Below, piece after piece: positions 16,491 through 25,840 of a stretch of DNA of 54,269 nt. Under the pieces are notes generated by a model. It saw only the letters and a list, made by a program, of their open reading frames with translations, searched no databases and was not told where the DNA came from. Each line of letters begins with the position of its first letter. Position 1 is the stretch's first letter. A program made the translations under genes and the position numbers. The stretch spans positions 1-54,269 of the forward strand of contig CAKMYZ010000020.1 of assembly GCA_929200255.1 (NCBI GenBank), read 5' to 3'. This stretch comes from an uncultured Alphaproteobacteria bacterium. GTDB taxonomy: Bacteria > Pseudomonadota > Alphaproteobacteria > Rhodobacterales > Rhodobacteraceae.

Positions 16491-17291
16491 TTACCCGATC
16501 CGGCCGGAAATATAGCTTTCGGTGCGGCCGTCCTGCGGGTTGGTGAAAATCTTGTCGGTGTCATCGTATTCGACGAGGTTACCAAGGTGGAAAAACGCCG
16601 TTTTCTGGCTCACCCGTGCGGCCTGCTGCATGGAGTGCGTCACAATCACAACCGAAAAGCTCTGGCGCAACTCATCAATCAGCTCCTCGACTTGCGCGGT
16701 CGCAATCGGGTCAAGCGCCGAGCATGGCTCATCCATCAACAATACCTCGGGGGCCGTTGCAATCGCACGCGCGATGCACAAACGCTGTTGCTGACCACCA
16801 GAGAGACCCGTACCGGGTGCGTCCAGACGATCTTTGGCCTCGTTCCACAAGGCGGCCTTGCGCAGTGATTTTTCAACAATCTCGTCAAGCTCGGCCTTGT
16901 TGCGTGCCAAACCGTGGATTTTGGGGCCATAGGCCACATTGTCATAGATCGACTTGGGGAACGGGTTTGGCTTTTGAAACACCATGCCGACCTTAGCGCG
17001 CAGCTGCACCGGATCGACCTTGGGATCATAGATGTCTTCGCCATCAATCAGGATGTCACCCATCACGCGGGCCACATCAATTGTGTCGTTCATCCTGTTC
17101 AGGCAGCGCAGAAACGTGGATTTGCCACAGCCTGACGGGCCGATGAAGGCGGTGACTGTCTTGTCGTCAATCTCGACATTCACATCCTTGATGGCGTGGT
17201 TGTCGCCATAGTAGACCTGCACGCCTTTGGCGTTGATCTTGGTGTCTTGCTGCGTACTCATTGCGCGGTCCACTTGTATCATATCTTCCAT
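16491..17291 (-). CDS. pstB: Phosphate ABC transporter ATP-binding protein PstB
   Basis: A 266-residue ABC ATPase with Walker [10 protein letters not shown], the PstB-specific CLNRMND segment after it, signature [14 protein letters not shown], Walker [13 protein letters not shown] and switch His in [10 protein letters not shown]. It energises phosphate import by PstC/PstA. I chose the ATG at 17291 because an excellent AGGAGGGG site lies eight bases upstream; starts at 17345 (inside pstA) and 17258 are less likely. Confidence 0.96.
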   Translation of the reverse strand: MEDMIQVDRAMSTQQDTKINAKGVQVYYGDNHAIKDVNVEIDDKTVTAFIGPSGCGKSTFLRCLNRMNDTIDVARVMGDILIDGEDIYDPKVDPVQLRAKVGMVFQKPNPFPKSIYDNVAYGPKIHGLARNKAELDEIVEKSLRKAALWNEAKDRLDAPGTGLSGGQQQRLCIARAIATAPEVLLMDEPCSALDPIATAQVEELIDELRQSFSVVIVTHSMQQAARVSQKTAFFHLGNLVEYDDTDKIFTNPQDGRTESYISGRIG

Positions 17292-17304
17292 TTGTCTGCC
17301 CCTC

Positions 17305-18654
17305 CTACCAGCGCCGCTCGAACCGGCGCCGCAGAATGATTGCAATAATGTTCATCGTCAAAAGGAACGCCAACAGCACGATGATACCGCCCCAGGCGCG
17401 TTCATAATAGGCCGGGTCGGCGCGTTTGGCCCATTCATAGATCTGTGCGGGCATGGCCGAATTTGGATCAAGAAAGCCGGATGCGACGCCATCAGGATAG
17501 TTCGACGCGATATAGCCCACCATCCCGATCAGCAGCAGCGGTGCGGTTTCCCCCAAGGCCTGCGCGAGGCCAATGATTGTGCCTGTCAGGATGCCCGGCA
17601 TGGCCAAGGGCAGTACATGGTGAAACACCGATTGCATCTTAGAGGCACCAACCCCCAACGCGGCATCCCGAATGGACGGCGGCACTGCCTTCAGCGCGGC
17701 ACGGGTTGAGATCACGATGGTCGGCAGCGTCATCAGCGTCAGCGTCAGCCCCCCCACCAGTGGGGCCGATTGCGGCAAGTGTGCAAACTGGATGAAAACC
17801 GCCAGACCAAGGATACCAAACACAATCGACGGCACTGCAGCAAGGTTCGAGATATTCACCTCAATCAAGTCAGTGAATTTGTTTTGTGGTGCAAATTCCT
17901 CTAGGTATATTGACGCCGCAACCCCGATGGGCAGCGCCAGAAACAGCACCACCAACATCATAAAAAACGATCCCAACATCGATACACCGATGCCTGCCTG
18001 TTCTGGCCGACTCTCTGAGGCATCCGCACCAAGGATGAAGTCCCAGTTAAAGACCTTCTCAACTGAACCCGCGGTGACCATTACGTCAATCAGATCAAGG
18101 TGGGCGGCATCAAGGTTCTTGTCGCGTGCAAGGTCGTCGCGCGTCACGCGCCCCTTTAGGTAGCCATCCACGCGTGAGGACGCCAGCAGACGGAATTCAA
18201 CGGTTTCGCCGATCTGATCAGGGTTCTCTATGACATAGTCGCGTACAATAGCGGCAGCAGAAGCCGACAGGATCTTTTTCAGATCGCCATCTTCAACCTC
18301 GGTTTCGATATTCGCTGTCGCCACGATCAGCGCCTCTTTGATCAGAGGGTTATAGCCAAAGGTGGACACCTTTCTGATATCGTCGATGTCGCGGTTGCCG
18401 TTCTTATCGAGCTTCTCTTCCAGCAGCTCAATTTCAAGAGTGACGAAGGTCTGCGTGAATGCAGGCGTGCCGTTCTGGACGATGGCCCACAGCAGCGAAA
18501 CAAGAAACAGCAGCCCCACTGCGATGGCGGCAATCCCATAGGCGCGGAAACGCTTTTCAGCGGCATTACGGCGCTTGGTGCGGTCGTCCTGCGTCAGCAG
18601 TGACTTGGCCTTAGGGGCAGCAACAGGTGTGGATGGCGCGGATGCATCAGTCAT
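17305..18654 (-). CDS. pstA: Phosphate ABC transporter permease PstA, long form
   Basis: A 449-residue inner-membrane permease. The C-terminal part from about residue 190 is the normal ABC permease domain (cytoplasmic loop [26 protein letters not shown], then ETAPLLLIG). The N-terminal part carries one membrane helix (about 36-60) and a periplasmic or extracytoplasmic insert of about 120 residues, the region known as DUF3333 in alphaproteobacterial PstA proteins. This makes it much longer than the roughly 300-residue E. coli form. Its ATG shares a base with the pstC stop (TGATG). Confidence 0.94.
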   Translation of the reverse strand: MTDASAPSTPVAAPKAKSLLTQDDRTKRRNAAEKRFRAYGIAAIAVGLLFLVSLLWAIVQNGTPAFTQTFVTLEIELLEEKLDKNGNRDIDDIRKVSTFGYNPLIKEALIVATANIETEVEDGDLKKILSASAAAIVRDYVIENPDQIGETVEFRLLASSRVDGYLKGRVTRDDLARDKNLDAAHLDLIDVMVTAGSVEKVFNWDFILGADASESRPEQAGIGVSMLGSFFMMLVVLFLALPIGVAASIYLEEFAPQNKFTDLIEVNISNLAAVPSIVFGILGLAVFIQFAHLPQSAPLVGGLTLTLMTLPTIVISTRAALKAVPPSIRDAALGVGASKMQSVFHHVLPLAMPGILTGTIIGLAQALGETAPLLLIGMVGYIASNYPDGVASGFLDPNSAMPAQIYEWAKRADPAYYERAWGGIIVLLAFLLTMNIIAIILRRRFERRW

Positions 18655-20135
18655 CAGTCGTACTGCTCCCGGTATTTGCGAACGATATAAAGGGCAAAGA
18701 TGTTCAGCCCCAAAGTGATGACAAACAGTGTGATCCCTAAGGCAAATGCCACCAGCGCCTCGGGTGAGGCAAAATCGCTGTCCCCGGTCAATTGGCTCAC
18801 GATCTTGGCGGTGACGGTTGTCATGGCTTCAAAGGGGTTCAGGCTCAGCCGGGCGGCGGCCCCTGCCCCCAGAACCACGATCATCGTCTCACCAATGGCG
18901 CGCGAAGCGGCCAGCAGGATTGCACCCACAATACCAGGCAGCGCGGCGGGCAGGATCACCTGACGCACGGTTTCAGACTTTGTTGCACCCAACCCATATG
19001 ACCCGTCACGCATGGCTTGTGGGACAGCGTTGATGATGTCGTCGGAAAGTGAGCTGACAAAGGGGATCAGCATGATGCCCATGACAAGACCGGCGGTCAT
19101 CACAGCTGTGCCGCCCGTCATCCAGCTGACACCGAACAGGCCGCCGTCACCGAAGGCTTCAACCAGTAGCGGACCGACCGTCAGCAAGGCAAAGAGACCG
19201 TAAACAATTGTGGGAATACCCGCCAGCACCTCTAGTAGCGGCTTTGCAACAGAGCGCACACCCTTTGTGGCATATTCTGACAAGTAGATCGCGGCGAAAA
19301 GGCCCAGAGGGACCGCCACCAGCAACGCCACGAAAGAGATATAGAGCGTCCCCCACAAAAGCGGAAGAATCCCCAGTGCAGAGCTTTGACCACGACCAGA
19401 AAAACTGGGGGACCAGCTTGTTCCAAAGAAGAACTCGCTGGCCTGGTACAGGCGAAAGAACTCGATTGTGTTGAAGATCAGCGATAACACAATGCCCAGC
19501 GTTGTCAGCACCGCAATGCAGGCAGCCCCGATCAGCAGCAGCAGGACACCGTTTTCAACAGTGTTGCGCGCACGGAAACCCTTGTGGGTGCGCAAATAGG
19601 TAACACCAAGCCCAATCAACCCGGCAGCGATGACCGCAAGCGCTTTCAACAGGTTGCCGGTGCCTGACAGTTTACGATAGCGCTGCGCCGCTGCTAGTGT
19701 ATCTGGCGTGACGTCGGCCCCAAGTGCCACGCCAAGCGACCCAAGCGTGTTACGTATATCGTCGGTGTCGGTATTAAGGGCGAAACTCGCCTCGGCATCC
19801 ATCGCGCCGATTTCTACGGCACGGTCCAACCCTTCGGCCACACGGCGCACATCAGCCATGACAAGATCACGTGTGCCTGTTTCCCCGATACTTTCGTCTG
19901 AGATCAGGCCAGAGACGGCGTTGTTGATCATAAGGGGCTGCGCAATCAGCCAGATCGCCAACAGACCAGCCGCAGGCAGCAAAGCCGACAGTGCGACATT
20001 GGCGCCATAATAGATGGGCAGAGAATGCAATGCCCGCTTGTCACCACCTGCCGAGGCCAGCGCACGGCCACGCCCCATGATAAAGCCCGCAACGCCAAGC
20101 GCCAGAATGATCCCAATGATAAGAAGGTTGGACAT
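18654..20135 (-). CDS. pstC: Phosphate ABC transporter permease PstC, long form
   Basis: A 493-residue inner-membrane permease. The C-terminal half has the ABC permease signature (AMRDGSYGLGATKSETVRQVILPAALPGIVG, then SRAIGETMIV). Its N-terminal half has additional helices (about 3-20 and 47-68) and an extracytoplasmic insert, again longer than the enteric protein. PstC and PstA in this operon are therefore both long forms. The start follows a GAGGGAT site. A hairpin in the gap upstream separates it from pstS. Confidence 0.94.
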   Translation of the reverse strand: MSNLLIIGIILALGVAGFIMGRGRALASAGGDKRALHSLPIYYGANVALSALLPAAGLLAIWLIAQPLMINNAVSGLISDESIGETGTRDLVMADVRRVAEGLDRAVEIGAMDAEASFALNTDTDDIRNTLGSLGVALGADVTPDTLAAAQRYRKLSGTGNLLKALAVIAAGLIGLGVTYLRTHKGFRARNTVENGVLLLLIGAACIAVLTTLGIVLSLIFNTIEFFRLYQASEFFFGTSWSPSFSGRGQSSALGILPLLWGTLYISFVALLVAVPLGLFAAIYLSEYATKGVRSVAKPLLEVLAGIPTIVYGLFALLTVGPLLVEAFGDGGLFGVSWMTGGTAVMTAGLVMGIMLIPFVSSLSDDIINAVPQAMRDGSYGLGATKSETVRQVILPAALPGIVGAILLAASRAIGETMIVVLGAGAAARLSLNPFEAMTTVTAKIVSQLTGDSDFASPEALVAFALGITLFVITLGLNIFALYIVRKYREQYD

Positions 20136-20212
20136 GTGATCCCTCTAAAGCGGAGCCTGTTGTGCTGCAGAAACACTGGCTCTGGTGATGCGCACGCATA
20201 TTCCCATGTAGG

Positions 20213-20243
20213 AAAACGCGGGCCCGCACATTGCCGGCCCGCG
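20213..20243 (-). terminator. Attenuating hairpin between pstS and pstC
   Basis: On the minus strand an 8-bp perfect stem (CGCGGGCC / GGCCCGCG) with an 11-base loop is followed by TTTT. It lies 17 bases after the pstS stop and about 80 bases before pstC. It probably terminates part of the transcription so that the periplasmic PstS is made in excess over the membrane subunits. Confidence 0.8.
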
Positions 20244-20259
20244 CAAGTTGTTGTTTGGC

Positions 20260-21285
20260 TTACATCGTCTGTTCGCCAGAGATCATCGCCTGTGTTTCGG
20301 CAAGCGCCGGATCAGAGACCAGACCGTAAGCGGCCAGTGGGCCGTCGGGGCCTGCAACCTCATCCGCGACGAAGAATTCGGCGAATTCTTTCAGGCCAGG
20401 GATCACACCCAGATGCGCGGCCTTGATGTAGAAATATAGCGGGCGTGACACAGGGTATTCACCGGTCGAGATGGTTTCCGTTGTTGGCTCAACACCAGAC
20501 ATTGTCGCTACTTTCAATGCGTCGGTGTTGTTTTCGTAAAAGGCCAGGCCGAACACGCCGATGCCATTGGCGTTAGCGTCGATCCGGGCAAGGGTTTCTG
20601 TGTAGTCGCCGTCGATATCCACAGAACGACCATCAGTGCGTACCGCAAGGCATGCATCCTCTGCATCGTCCTCTGACATGCCAGCGGCCATCATGGCTTC
20701 AAAGGCGCCGGTCGCTTCACAGCCCGCTGCGATCACCTTTTCTTCGAACACTTCGCGGGTGCCGTGCTTGGTGCCTGGAATGAAGGCAAGGATGTCTTCG
20801 GCGGGCAAGTCAGCGTTGAAATCGGACCACATTTCATGCGGGTTATCCACCAGCGCACCATCAACCATAACCTTGGGGGCCAATGCGTTGAAGATGTCGG
20901 ATGGTGTGAACGCGGTATAGTCGGGGCCGTCCAGTTGCGATGCAAAGACGATGCCGTCATAGCCGATGCGCACTTCGATGATGTCAGTGACGCCTGCCTC
21001 GGCGCAGGCTTCAACTTCGGCGGGGCGGATCGCCCGGGATGCGTTCGCAATATCGATGGTGTTTTCGCCAACGCCCTCGCAGAAGCGCTTCAAACCAGCG
21101 GAGGAACCGCCGGATTCAACAACGGGTGTTGGGAAGTCAAAGTTTTCGCCAAAGGCCTCTGCAACGATGGATGCATAAGGCAGCACGGTGGACGACCCGG
21201 CAACCTGTACGTTATCGCGTGCAGCAGCAGCAGTGGCAGTAATTGCAATGGCTGCGGTTGTCGCAGTCAGTTTCATGATCGACAT
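20260..21285 (-). CDS. pstS: Phosphate ABC transporter substrate-binding protein PstS
   Basis: A 341-residue periplasmic phosphate receptor. A short signal peptide rich in Ala/Thr (cleavage near residue 22-24) is followed by the PstS opening VQVAGSSTVLPYA, in which the Ser/Thr residues bind phosphate. Further family segments are SGGSSAGLKRFCEG and ANASRAI. The ATG at 21285 is supported by CAGGAG nine bases upstream; the open frame runs to 21336 without family sequence. It is the first gene of the pst operon, with a PHO box about 90-115 bases upstream. Confidence 0.95.
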   Translation of the reverse strand: MSIMKLTATTAAIAITATAAAARDNVQVAGSSTVLPYASIVAEAFGENFDFPTPVVESGGSSAGLKRFCEGVGENTIDIANASRAIRPAEVEACAEAGVTDIIEVRIGYDGIVFASQLDGPDYTAFTPSDIFNALAPKVMVDGALVDNPHEMWSDFNADLPAEDILAFIPGTKHGTREVFEEKVIAAGCEATGAFEAMMAAGMSEDDAEDACLAVRTDGRSVDIDGDYTETLARIDANANGIGVFGLAFYENNTDALKVATMSGVEPTTETISTGEYPVSRPLYFYIKAAHLGVIPGLKEFAEFFVADEVAGPDGPLAAYGLVSDPALAETQAMISGEQTM

Positions 21286-21370
21286 CAAATCACTCCTGTC
21301 AGTCAAACAAAGATGGCGCGCGAACCGCCCCACCATTGCGGCCCGTCTAGGAGCCCTGCCCGAAGCTTTT

Positions 21371-21399
21371 GTGACGTTTGTGTAAAACTTTTATGACAG
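21371..21399 (-). promoter_or_regulatory. PHO box upstream of pstS
   Basis: On the minus strand three heptamers repeat with an 11-base period: CTGTCAT (21399-21393), GTTTTAC (21388-21382) and ACGTCAC (21377-21371), separated by the A-rich spacers AAAA and ACAA. This is the PhoB box pattern (CTGTCAT-type direct repeats with 4-base spacers). It begins right after the phoR stop codon, so it drives pstS and the rest of the operon, including phoB. Confidence 0.8.
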
Positions 21400-22461
21400 T
21401 CAGGACGTCGGCAAGAAAACAGAGACTTTTGTGCCTTCACCCTCTTCGCTTTCGATTTGCATACGCCCGCGATGGCGGTTGATGATGTGTTTCACAATGG
21501 CAAGGCCCAGACCGGTCCCCCCAACCTCGCGCGAGCGATGGCTATCGACGCGATAGAACCGCTCTGTCAACCGCGCGATGTGGTGCGAAGCGACACCCTC
21601 GCCCTGATCCGAGACCGATATCTCAACAGCTTCGACGCGCAGCCGGACATCGTTCTGCCGCCCGACCAGGGTCACCGTCACTTGTTTGCCAGATGCACCA
21701 TATTTGATCGCGTTTTCGATGATGTTGGTGAAGACCTGCACCAATTGACCGGCATCACCGGCCACCATCACGTCAGGTGATTGAATGTCGAGCATCACCA
21801 CCACTTCGGCGGCCTCGGCCTGCGGTTCCAGCCCCTTGATGACCGAGGACAAAAGCGCGCTGAGATCGACATGCTCCTTCGGCCGCACGCGTTCGTCTTC
21901 TTCAACACGGCTGAGTGACAAAAGGTCGTCAACCAGCCGGGTCATGCGGCTTGCCTCATGGGCCATTATTTCAAGAAACCGGTCCCGTGCGGCGGGGTCG
22001 TCGCGTGCCGCACCGCTCAGCGTTTCAATAAACCCCAGCAATGCGGTCAACGGCGTTCGCAATTCGTGACTGACGTTGGCCACAAAATCGCGACGCATCT
22101 GGCCCGCCTCTTCCGAGGCCGTCTGATCCTCGAATGTCACAATGATCTGCTCGCCAGCGGGCGCCACCGCAACGCGGTAGCGAATATCCTTTGCACCATC
22201 ACGATTGATAAATCGGGTCACCTGGCGATCCTTGCCCGCTCGGGCTTCGGCAATTGCAGCTACCATCGCTGGCTGACGCACAACCGACACGTGATGGCGA
22301 CCGATGAGGTGGGGCCCAAAAATGGCTTCCCCAGGTTGGTTGACGGCCTCGATTCGATCATCTGGCCCGATCACCATGACAGGTATTGGAAGGGCTGCCA
22401 CAAAAAGGGCAATGTTTTCAGTATTCATAAGACCACGCCGAAGAAAACCTATAGATTTCAT
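21400..22461 (-). CDS. phoR: Phosphate regulon sensor kinase PhoR
   Basis: A 353-residue histidine kinase that phosphorylates PhoB. A PAS domain opens the protein (LPIPVMVIGPDDRIEAVN), followed by the H-box VANVSHELRTPLTALLGF, N-box FTNIIENAIKYG and glycine boxes DQGEGV and GGTGLGLAIVKHI. Unlike E. coli PhoR, I see no clear membrane helices at the N-terminus, and an in-frame TAA shortly upstream of the first ATG rules out a longer form. The start could instead be the ATG at 22428 (342 residues); neither has a strong ribosome site. It lies directly upstream of pstS and may reach the membrane through PhoU/Pst contacts. Confidence 0.92.
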   Translation of the reverse strand: MKSIGFLRRGLMNTENIALFVAALPIPVMVIGPDDRIEAVNQPGEAIFGPHLIGRHHVSVVRQPAMVAAIAEARAGKDRQVTRFINRDGAKDIRYRVAVAPAGEQIIVTFEDQTASEEAGQMRRDFVANVSHELRTPLTALLGFIETLSGAARDDPAARDRFLEIMAHEASRMTRLVDDLLSLSRVEEDERVRPKEHVDLSALLSSVIKGLEPQAEAAEVVVMLDIQSPDVMVAGDAGQLVQVFTNIIENAIKYGASGKQVTVTLVGRQNDVRLRVEAVEISVSDQGEGVASHHIARLTERFYRVDSHRSREVGGTGLGLAIVKHIINRHRGRMQIESEEGEGTKVSVFLPTS

Positions 22462-22575
22462 CCATGAGACAATTTATCCATCTAGCCAATAGGCCTTAGC
22501 GCAATAATTATCTAACCAACTTACATTTTCCGCATCTACCCCCCACTCACCCGCCAATATAGGGTTCAAACAGGA

Positions 22576-23052
22576 ATGACTGAACAGCTTGATTGCAAAG
22601 ATCCTATCGTTCGACCAATCATCGAAAGGGATCACGCGGACCACATTCTTGTGATCGGCAACAAGCGCCGTTGGGCCGCTGAAGGGCGCATGACATCATC
22701 CTTGCGCGATTTTTCAATCCTCAATTTCGAAGACCTAAACGCCAAAGCGCTTAGGGATCACACGCCCGACATCATCTTGTCGCCGCTGATTGGTGATGAC
22801 TTTGATGTGATCGAAATCGTGGAGATGCTTGTTGCGTTGGGGTTTTCCGGGCGCTACCGCGTGATTGCAGAACAATTGCCTGATGCCGATATTGTCAGAC
22901 GCGAAGTTGCAGCACTCGCTACGGGGTTGGACTTCGACATCTTGATGACGCCGCAAAACCCAACAGAAGTGCCGGTCAGAGCGGTTTCAGATCGCGTGCA
23001 AAGCGCGCCGCATTCTCTTGATAGTGCACGGCGGAAAGCGTCAGACCTTTGA
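22576..23052 (+). CDS. Hypothetical protein, possibly receiver-like fold
   Basis: A 158-residue protein I do not recognise. The alternation of hydrophobic strands and acidic/Leu-rich helices ([66 protein letters not shown]) suggests an alpha/beta fold like a response-regulator receiver, but no conserved Asp/Lys phosphorylation set is obvious. It diverges from phoR across 114 bases and might share regulation. The last 77 bases overlap the convergent gamma-carbonic-anhydrase gene on the other strand. An AGGA lies directly before the ATG, closer than ideal. The reading frame codon bias is ordinary for the region, so I believe it is a real gene. Confidence 0.65.
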   Translation: MTEQLDCKDPIVRPIIERDHADHILVIGNKRRWAAEGRMTSSLRDFSILNFEDLNAKALRDHTPDIILSPLIGDDFDVIEIVEMLVALGFSGRYRVIAEQLPDADIVRREVAALATGLDFDILMTPQNPTEVPVRAVSDRVQSAPHSLDSARRKASDL

Positions 23053-23497
23053 TTGCTGCGGCATCAAGCTGACGTACAACTTTCCCCGGGGCGCCCATCA
23101 CAAGCGATCCGTCGGGGATTTGCTTGCCTTCGGTGATCAAGGCCCCTGCCCCGATCAGGCAGTTTTTGCCGATCACGGCCCCATTCAGCACTGTGGCCCC
23201 CATGCCAATCAACGTATTTTCACCGATCACACAGCCGTGCAGCATGGCCTTATGGCCGATTGTGCAACCCGCACCAACTTCTAGCGGGTAGCCGATGTCG
23301 GTGTGCAACACGCAGTTCTCCTGCACGTTGCTTCCTGCCCCAATCATGATCTCCTCGTTGTCACCGCGCAGTGTACACCCAAACCAGACGGAGGATTTCG
23401 CCTTCAACGTCACATTCCCAATCACGAAACAGCCCGGCGCCACCCAGGCATCGGCGGCAACATCAGGTGTCACTTTACCCAGCGCAAAGAGGCTCAT
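22976..23497 (-). CDS. Gamma carbonic anhydrase-family hexapeptide protein
   Basis: A 173-residue left-handed beta-helix protein built of hexapeptide repeats. It carries the three metal-binding histidines of the gamma carbonic anhydrase/PaaY/YrdA group, in VLHTDIG and [12 protein letters not shown]. It probably trimerises and binds zinc between subunits. Many relatives have no proven carbonic anhydrase activity, so the substrate is open. It overlaps the gmk stop codon by ATGA, placing it as the third gene of yicC-gmk-gammaCA. Confidence 0.9.
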   Translation of the reverse strand: MSLFALGKVTPDVAADAWVAPGCFVIGNVTLKAKSSVWFGCTLRGDNEEIMIGAGSNVQENCVLHTDIGYPLEVGAGCTIGHKAMLHGCVIGENTLIGMGATVLNGAVIGKNCLIGAGALITEGKQIPDGSLVMGAPGKVVRQLDAAAIKGLTLSAVHYQENAARFARDLKPL

Positions 23498-24132
23498 GAC
23501 AGCTCTCCAAATTGGGCTTGCAGGCTCCGTACATGGTCCAACAGATGGGGTTGGCGATTGCGACGCAGGCGCTCTGCGCTGATGATGGTTTTGAGGTCGG
23601 CGGCGGTGGCATCCACATCGTCGTTGACCAGCACAAAATCATATTCACCCCAGTGATTGATCTCATCCATGCTCTTTCGCATCCGGCCCGCGATCACGTC
23701 TTCGCCGTCTTGCCCTCGCGAAACCAGTCGGCGTTTGAGCTCTGCCATCGACGGCGGCAGGATAAAGATCGACAGAACGTTTTCGGCCAAAGAAGAGTTA
23801 TTGATCTGCAACGCCCCCTGCCAGTCGATGTCAAACAGCACATCGCGCCCGTTCTCAATCGCCTGCTGCACCGGCCCCTGCGGTGACCCGTTTTTGTTGC
23901 CAAAGACTTCTGCATGTTCAAGCATCTCGTCTTTGGCGACGATATCGTCAAAGGCATCATGACTGACAAAGTAATAGTCCTGCCCGTCAACCTCACCATC
24001 ACGTGGGGGCCGCGTCGTGGCCGAAACTGAAAAGCGTAACGTGTCGTCCCAGGCCCGCAGCCGCTTGGCCAAGGTCGATTTCCCCGCACCCGAGGGCGAA
24101 GACAGAATAATCAATAGGCCGCGTCTTGGCAT
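23494..24132 (-). CDS. gmk: Guanylate kinase
   Basis: A 212-residue cytoplasmic enzyme that converts GMP and ATP to GDP and ADP. The P-loop is [11 protein letters not shown] near the N-terminus. The GMP-binding segments follow ([21 protein letters not shown], and [13 protein letters not shown]), and the lid region is [18 protein letters not shown]. Length and motifs are typical. It starts three bases after the yicC stop. Confidence 0.96.
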   Translation of the reverse strand: MPRRGLLIILSSPSGAGKSTLAKRLRAWDDTLRFSVSATTRPPRDGEVDGQDYYFVSHDAFDDIVAKDEMLEHAEVFGNKNGSPQGPVQQAIENGRDVLFDIDWQGALQINNSSLAENVLSIFILPPSMAELKRRLVSRGQDGEDVIAGRMRKSMDEINHWGEYDFVLVNDDVDATAADLKTIISAERLRRNRQPHLLDHVRSLQAQFGELS

Positions 24133-24135
24133 TCC

Positions 24136-25026
24136 TTACTCCACATTCTGGATCTGTTCGCGCATTTGGTCGATCACAGCCTTGAGGTCGAGGCCAATCG
24201 CCGTCAGGTCGGTCGCCTGCGCCTTGGCGCACAGCGTATTCGCCTCGCGGTTAAATTCCTGCGCAAGAAAATCAAGTTTTCGGCCCGCAGGTTTGTCTGA
24301 GGCCAGCAGCGCGCGCGCCGCAACAACATGCGCCTTAAGGCGGTCAATCTCTTCTGTGACGTCAGATTTGACGGCCAGCAGCGCCAGTTCCTGGGCGATG
24401 CGCCCCTCATCCATATCCGGCGCGTCCTCTCGGACGCGGCGCAATGCAGCGGTCAGATTTTCGCGCACCTGCGGCGCACGCCTGACAGCTTGTTTTGCTG
24501 CGGCGGCGGTCAGCATGTCGATCTGTGCAAGCTGTTCTGCAATCACCTCCTGCAATGCGGCCCCTTCGTGGGCGCGCATGCCCACAAAGTCCGCAACCAG
24601 TGGTGCGATATCGGCAAGAAGCGCCGCGGCCAGCTCTGTGGATCGCTCATCAGATTTCGCTGATACCAGCACGCCCCTTTGGGCCAAAACATCCGCCGCC
24701 GTCGGCTGACCCAATGTCACCCCCATTTCGAATGCGCGTTCCTGCACCATGTCCAAAGCCTTAAGCACACCATCCAATTGGGCGGCATCCACGGTCAGAC
24801 CGCCTTGGATATCTTCCCGGCTCAGGCGCAGGTTCACCGTGACGTTTCCGCGCGCCAATGCCTTGGTCAATGCCGCACGCACCGCTGGCTCCAGCCCTTC
24901 GATGCTGTCCGGCAACCGCAGGCGCAGATCAAGCCCACGTGCGTTCACCCCCCGCATTTCCCACGCCCAGCTGACGGCGCTAAACGCACCGGTACGGCTG
25001 GCAAAAGCTGTCATTGAATGGGTCAT
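24136..25026 (-). CDS. yicC: YicC family endoribonuclease
   Basis: A 296-residue protein with the YicC N-terminal opening (MTHSMTAFASR, compare MIRSMTGFGR in E. coli) and the C-terminal DUF1732 region ending with KLDFLAQEFNREANTLCAKAQ and MREQIQNVE, the most conserved part of the family. E. coli YicC is an endoribonuclease implicated in small-RNA decay. The ATG at 25026 gives the family start; an upstream in-frame ATG at 25056 would add ten residues without family similarity. The yicC-gmk pairing is widely conserved. Confidence 0.93.
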   Translation of the reverse strand: MTHSMTAFASRTGAFSAVSWAWEMRGVNARGLDLRLRLPDSIEGLEPAVRAALTKALARGNVTVNLRLSREDIQGGLTVDAAQLDGVLKALDMVQERAFEMGVTLGQPTAADVLAQRGVLVSAKSDERSTELAAALLADIAPLVADFVGMRAHEGAALQEVIAEQLAQIDMLTAAAAKQAVRRAPQVRENLTAALRRVREDAPDMDEGRIAQELALLAVKSDVTEEIDRLKAHVVAARALLASDKPAGRKLDFLAQEFNREANTLCAKAQATDLTAIGLDLKAVIDQMREQIQNVE

Positions 25027-25210
25027 GTGGGCCGCCTGTCCTTTGGTCATCTGCACCTAAATGGAAACCATAGGCCGGGGCAAGTGCGGGGCAGGTTCGA
25101 TTAACCACTTAACACTTTGTTAAGTGCCTATTGCTCCGAATTTTGTTAAATTTTCTTTAAAGCGTGCACATCCACGTCCTGCCACGCACAAATCCTTGTT
25201 GGAGAAAGTC

Positions 25211-25840
25211 ATGAGTACAATCGAGTTCCGCCGCCCCCACCTTGACCACAAAACGGATACAGCCGTGCTGCAAAGCGTTGAGGATTACTGGCAGACCCTG
25301 CGCCATGCCGATCGCCTGCCCGCACGTAATGACATCGCACCCGATCAAATCGACGATCTGCTGCCACATGCTTTCATCCTGCAACGTGTGGCCCCCGGCA
25401 TGGCCCGGTTTCGGGTTGCCGGGCAACGCTTACATGATCTGTTGAAAATGGATGCCCGTGGCATGCCTCTCAGCACGCTTTTTGCCCCTCAAACCCATGA
25501 TCAATTGCAAGATCTTGTCGAGGCCTCTTTCATGGACCCAGCGATCATATCCATGCCGCTGCGCTTTGAATCGAGCTCGCTGCACCCTGAGGTCAGCGGC
25601 ACAATGTTGCTTTTGCCAATGCGCGACCTGCAGAATCAAACATCTCGGATACTGGGGGCGATCGTGACAGAACCCATGACTGGCACCCGGCCACGGCGCT
25701 TTGTGATTGCGCAGGATCGCCCGTTGCGGCGCGAGAACCTCGGCATTCGGTTGGCGGCAACGCAACTGATGCCACACGCCAATAAAAAAGGACCGAACGC
25801 TGCACGCCCGGCCCTCAAACTTGTGGTTAATAACGCCTGA
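25211..25840 (+). CDS. PAS-domain (PAS_5/DUF1488-like group) protein
   Basis: A 209-residue soluble protein that matches the alphaproteobacterial PAS_5 (PF07310) style: an N-terminal helix region ending in YWQTLRHADRLPARNDIAP, the PAS core (HAFILQRVAPGMARFRVAGQRLHDLLKMDARGM), and a strand region rich in conserved Met/Leu (GTMLLLPMRDL, ILGAIVTEP). These proteins are thought to be sensors without a known output domain. A GGAG site seven bases before the ATG at 25211 fixes the start. It converges on the DAHP synthase gene; the two stop codons are directly adjacent. Confidence 0.75.
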   Translation: MSTIEFRRPHLDHKTDTAVLQSVEDYWQTLRHADRLPARNDIAPDQIDDLLPHAFILQRVAPGMARFRVAGQRLHDLLKMDARGMPLSTLFAPQTHDQLQDLVEASFMDPAIISMPLRFESSSLHPEVSGTMLLLPMRDLQNQTSRILGAIVTEPMTGTRPRRFVIAQDRPLRRENLGIRLAATQLMPHANKKGPNAARPALKLVVNNA

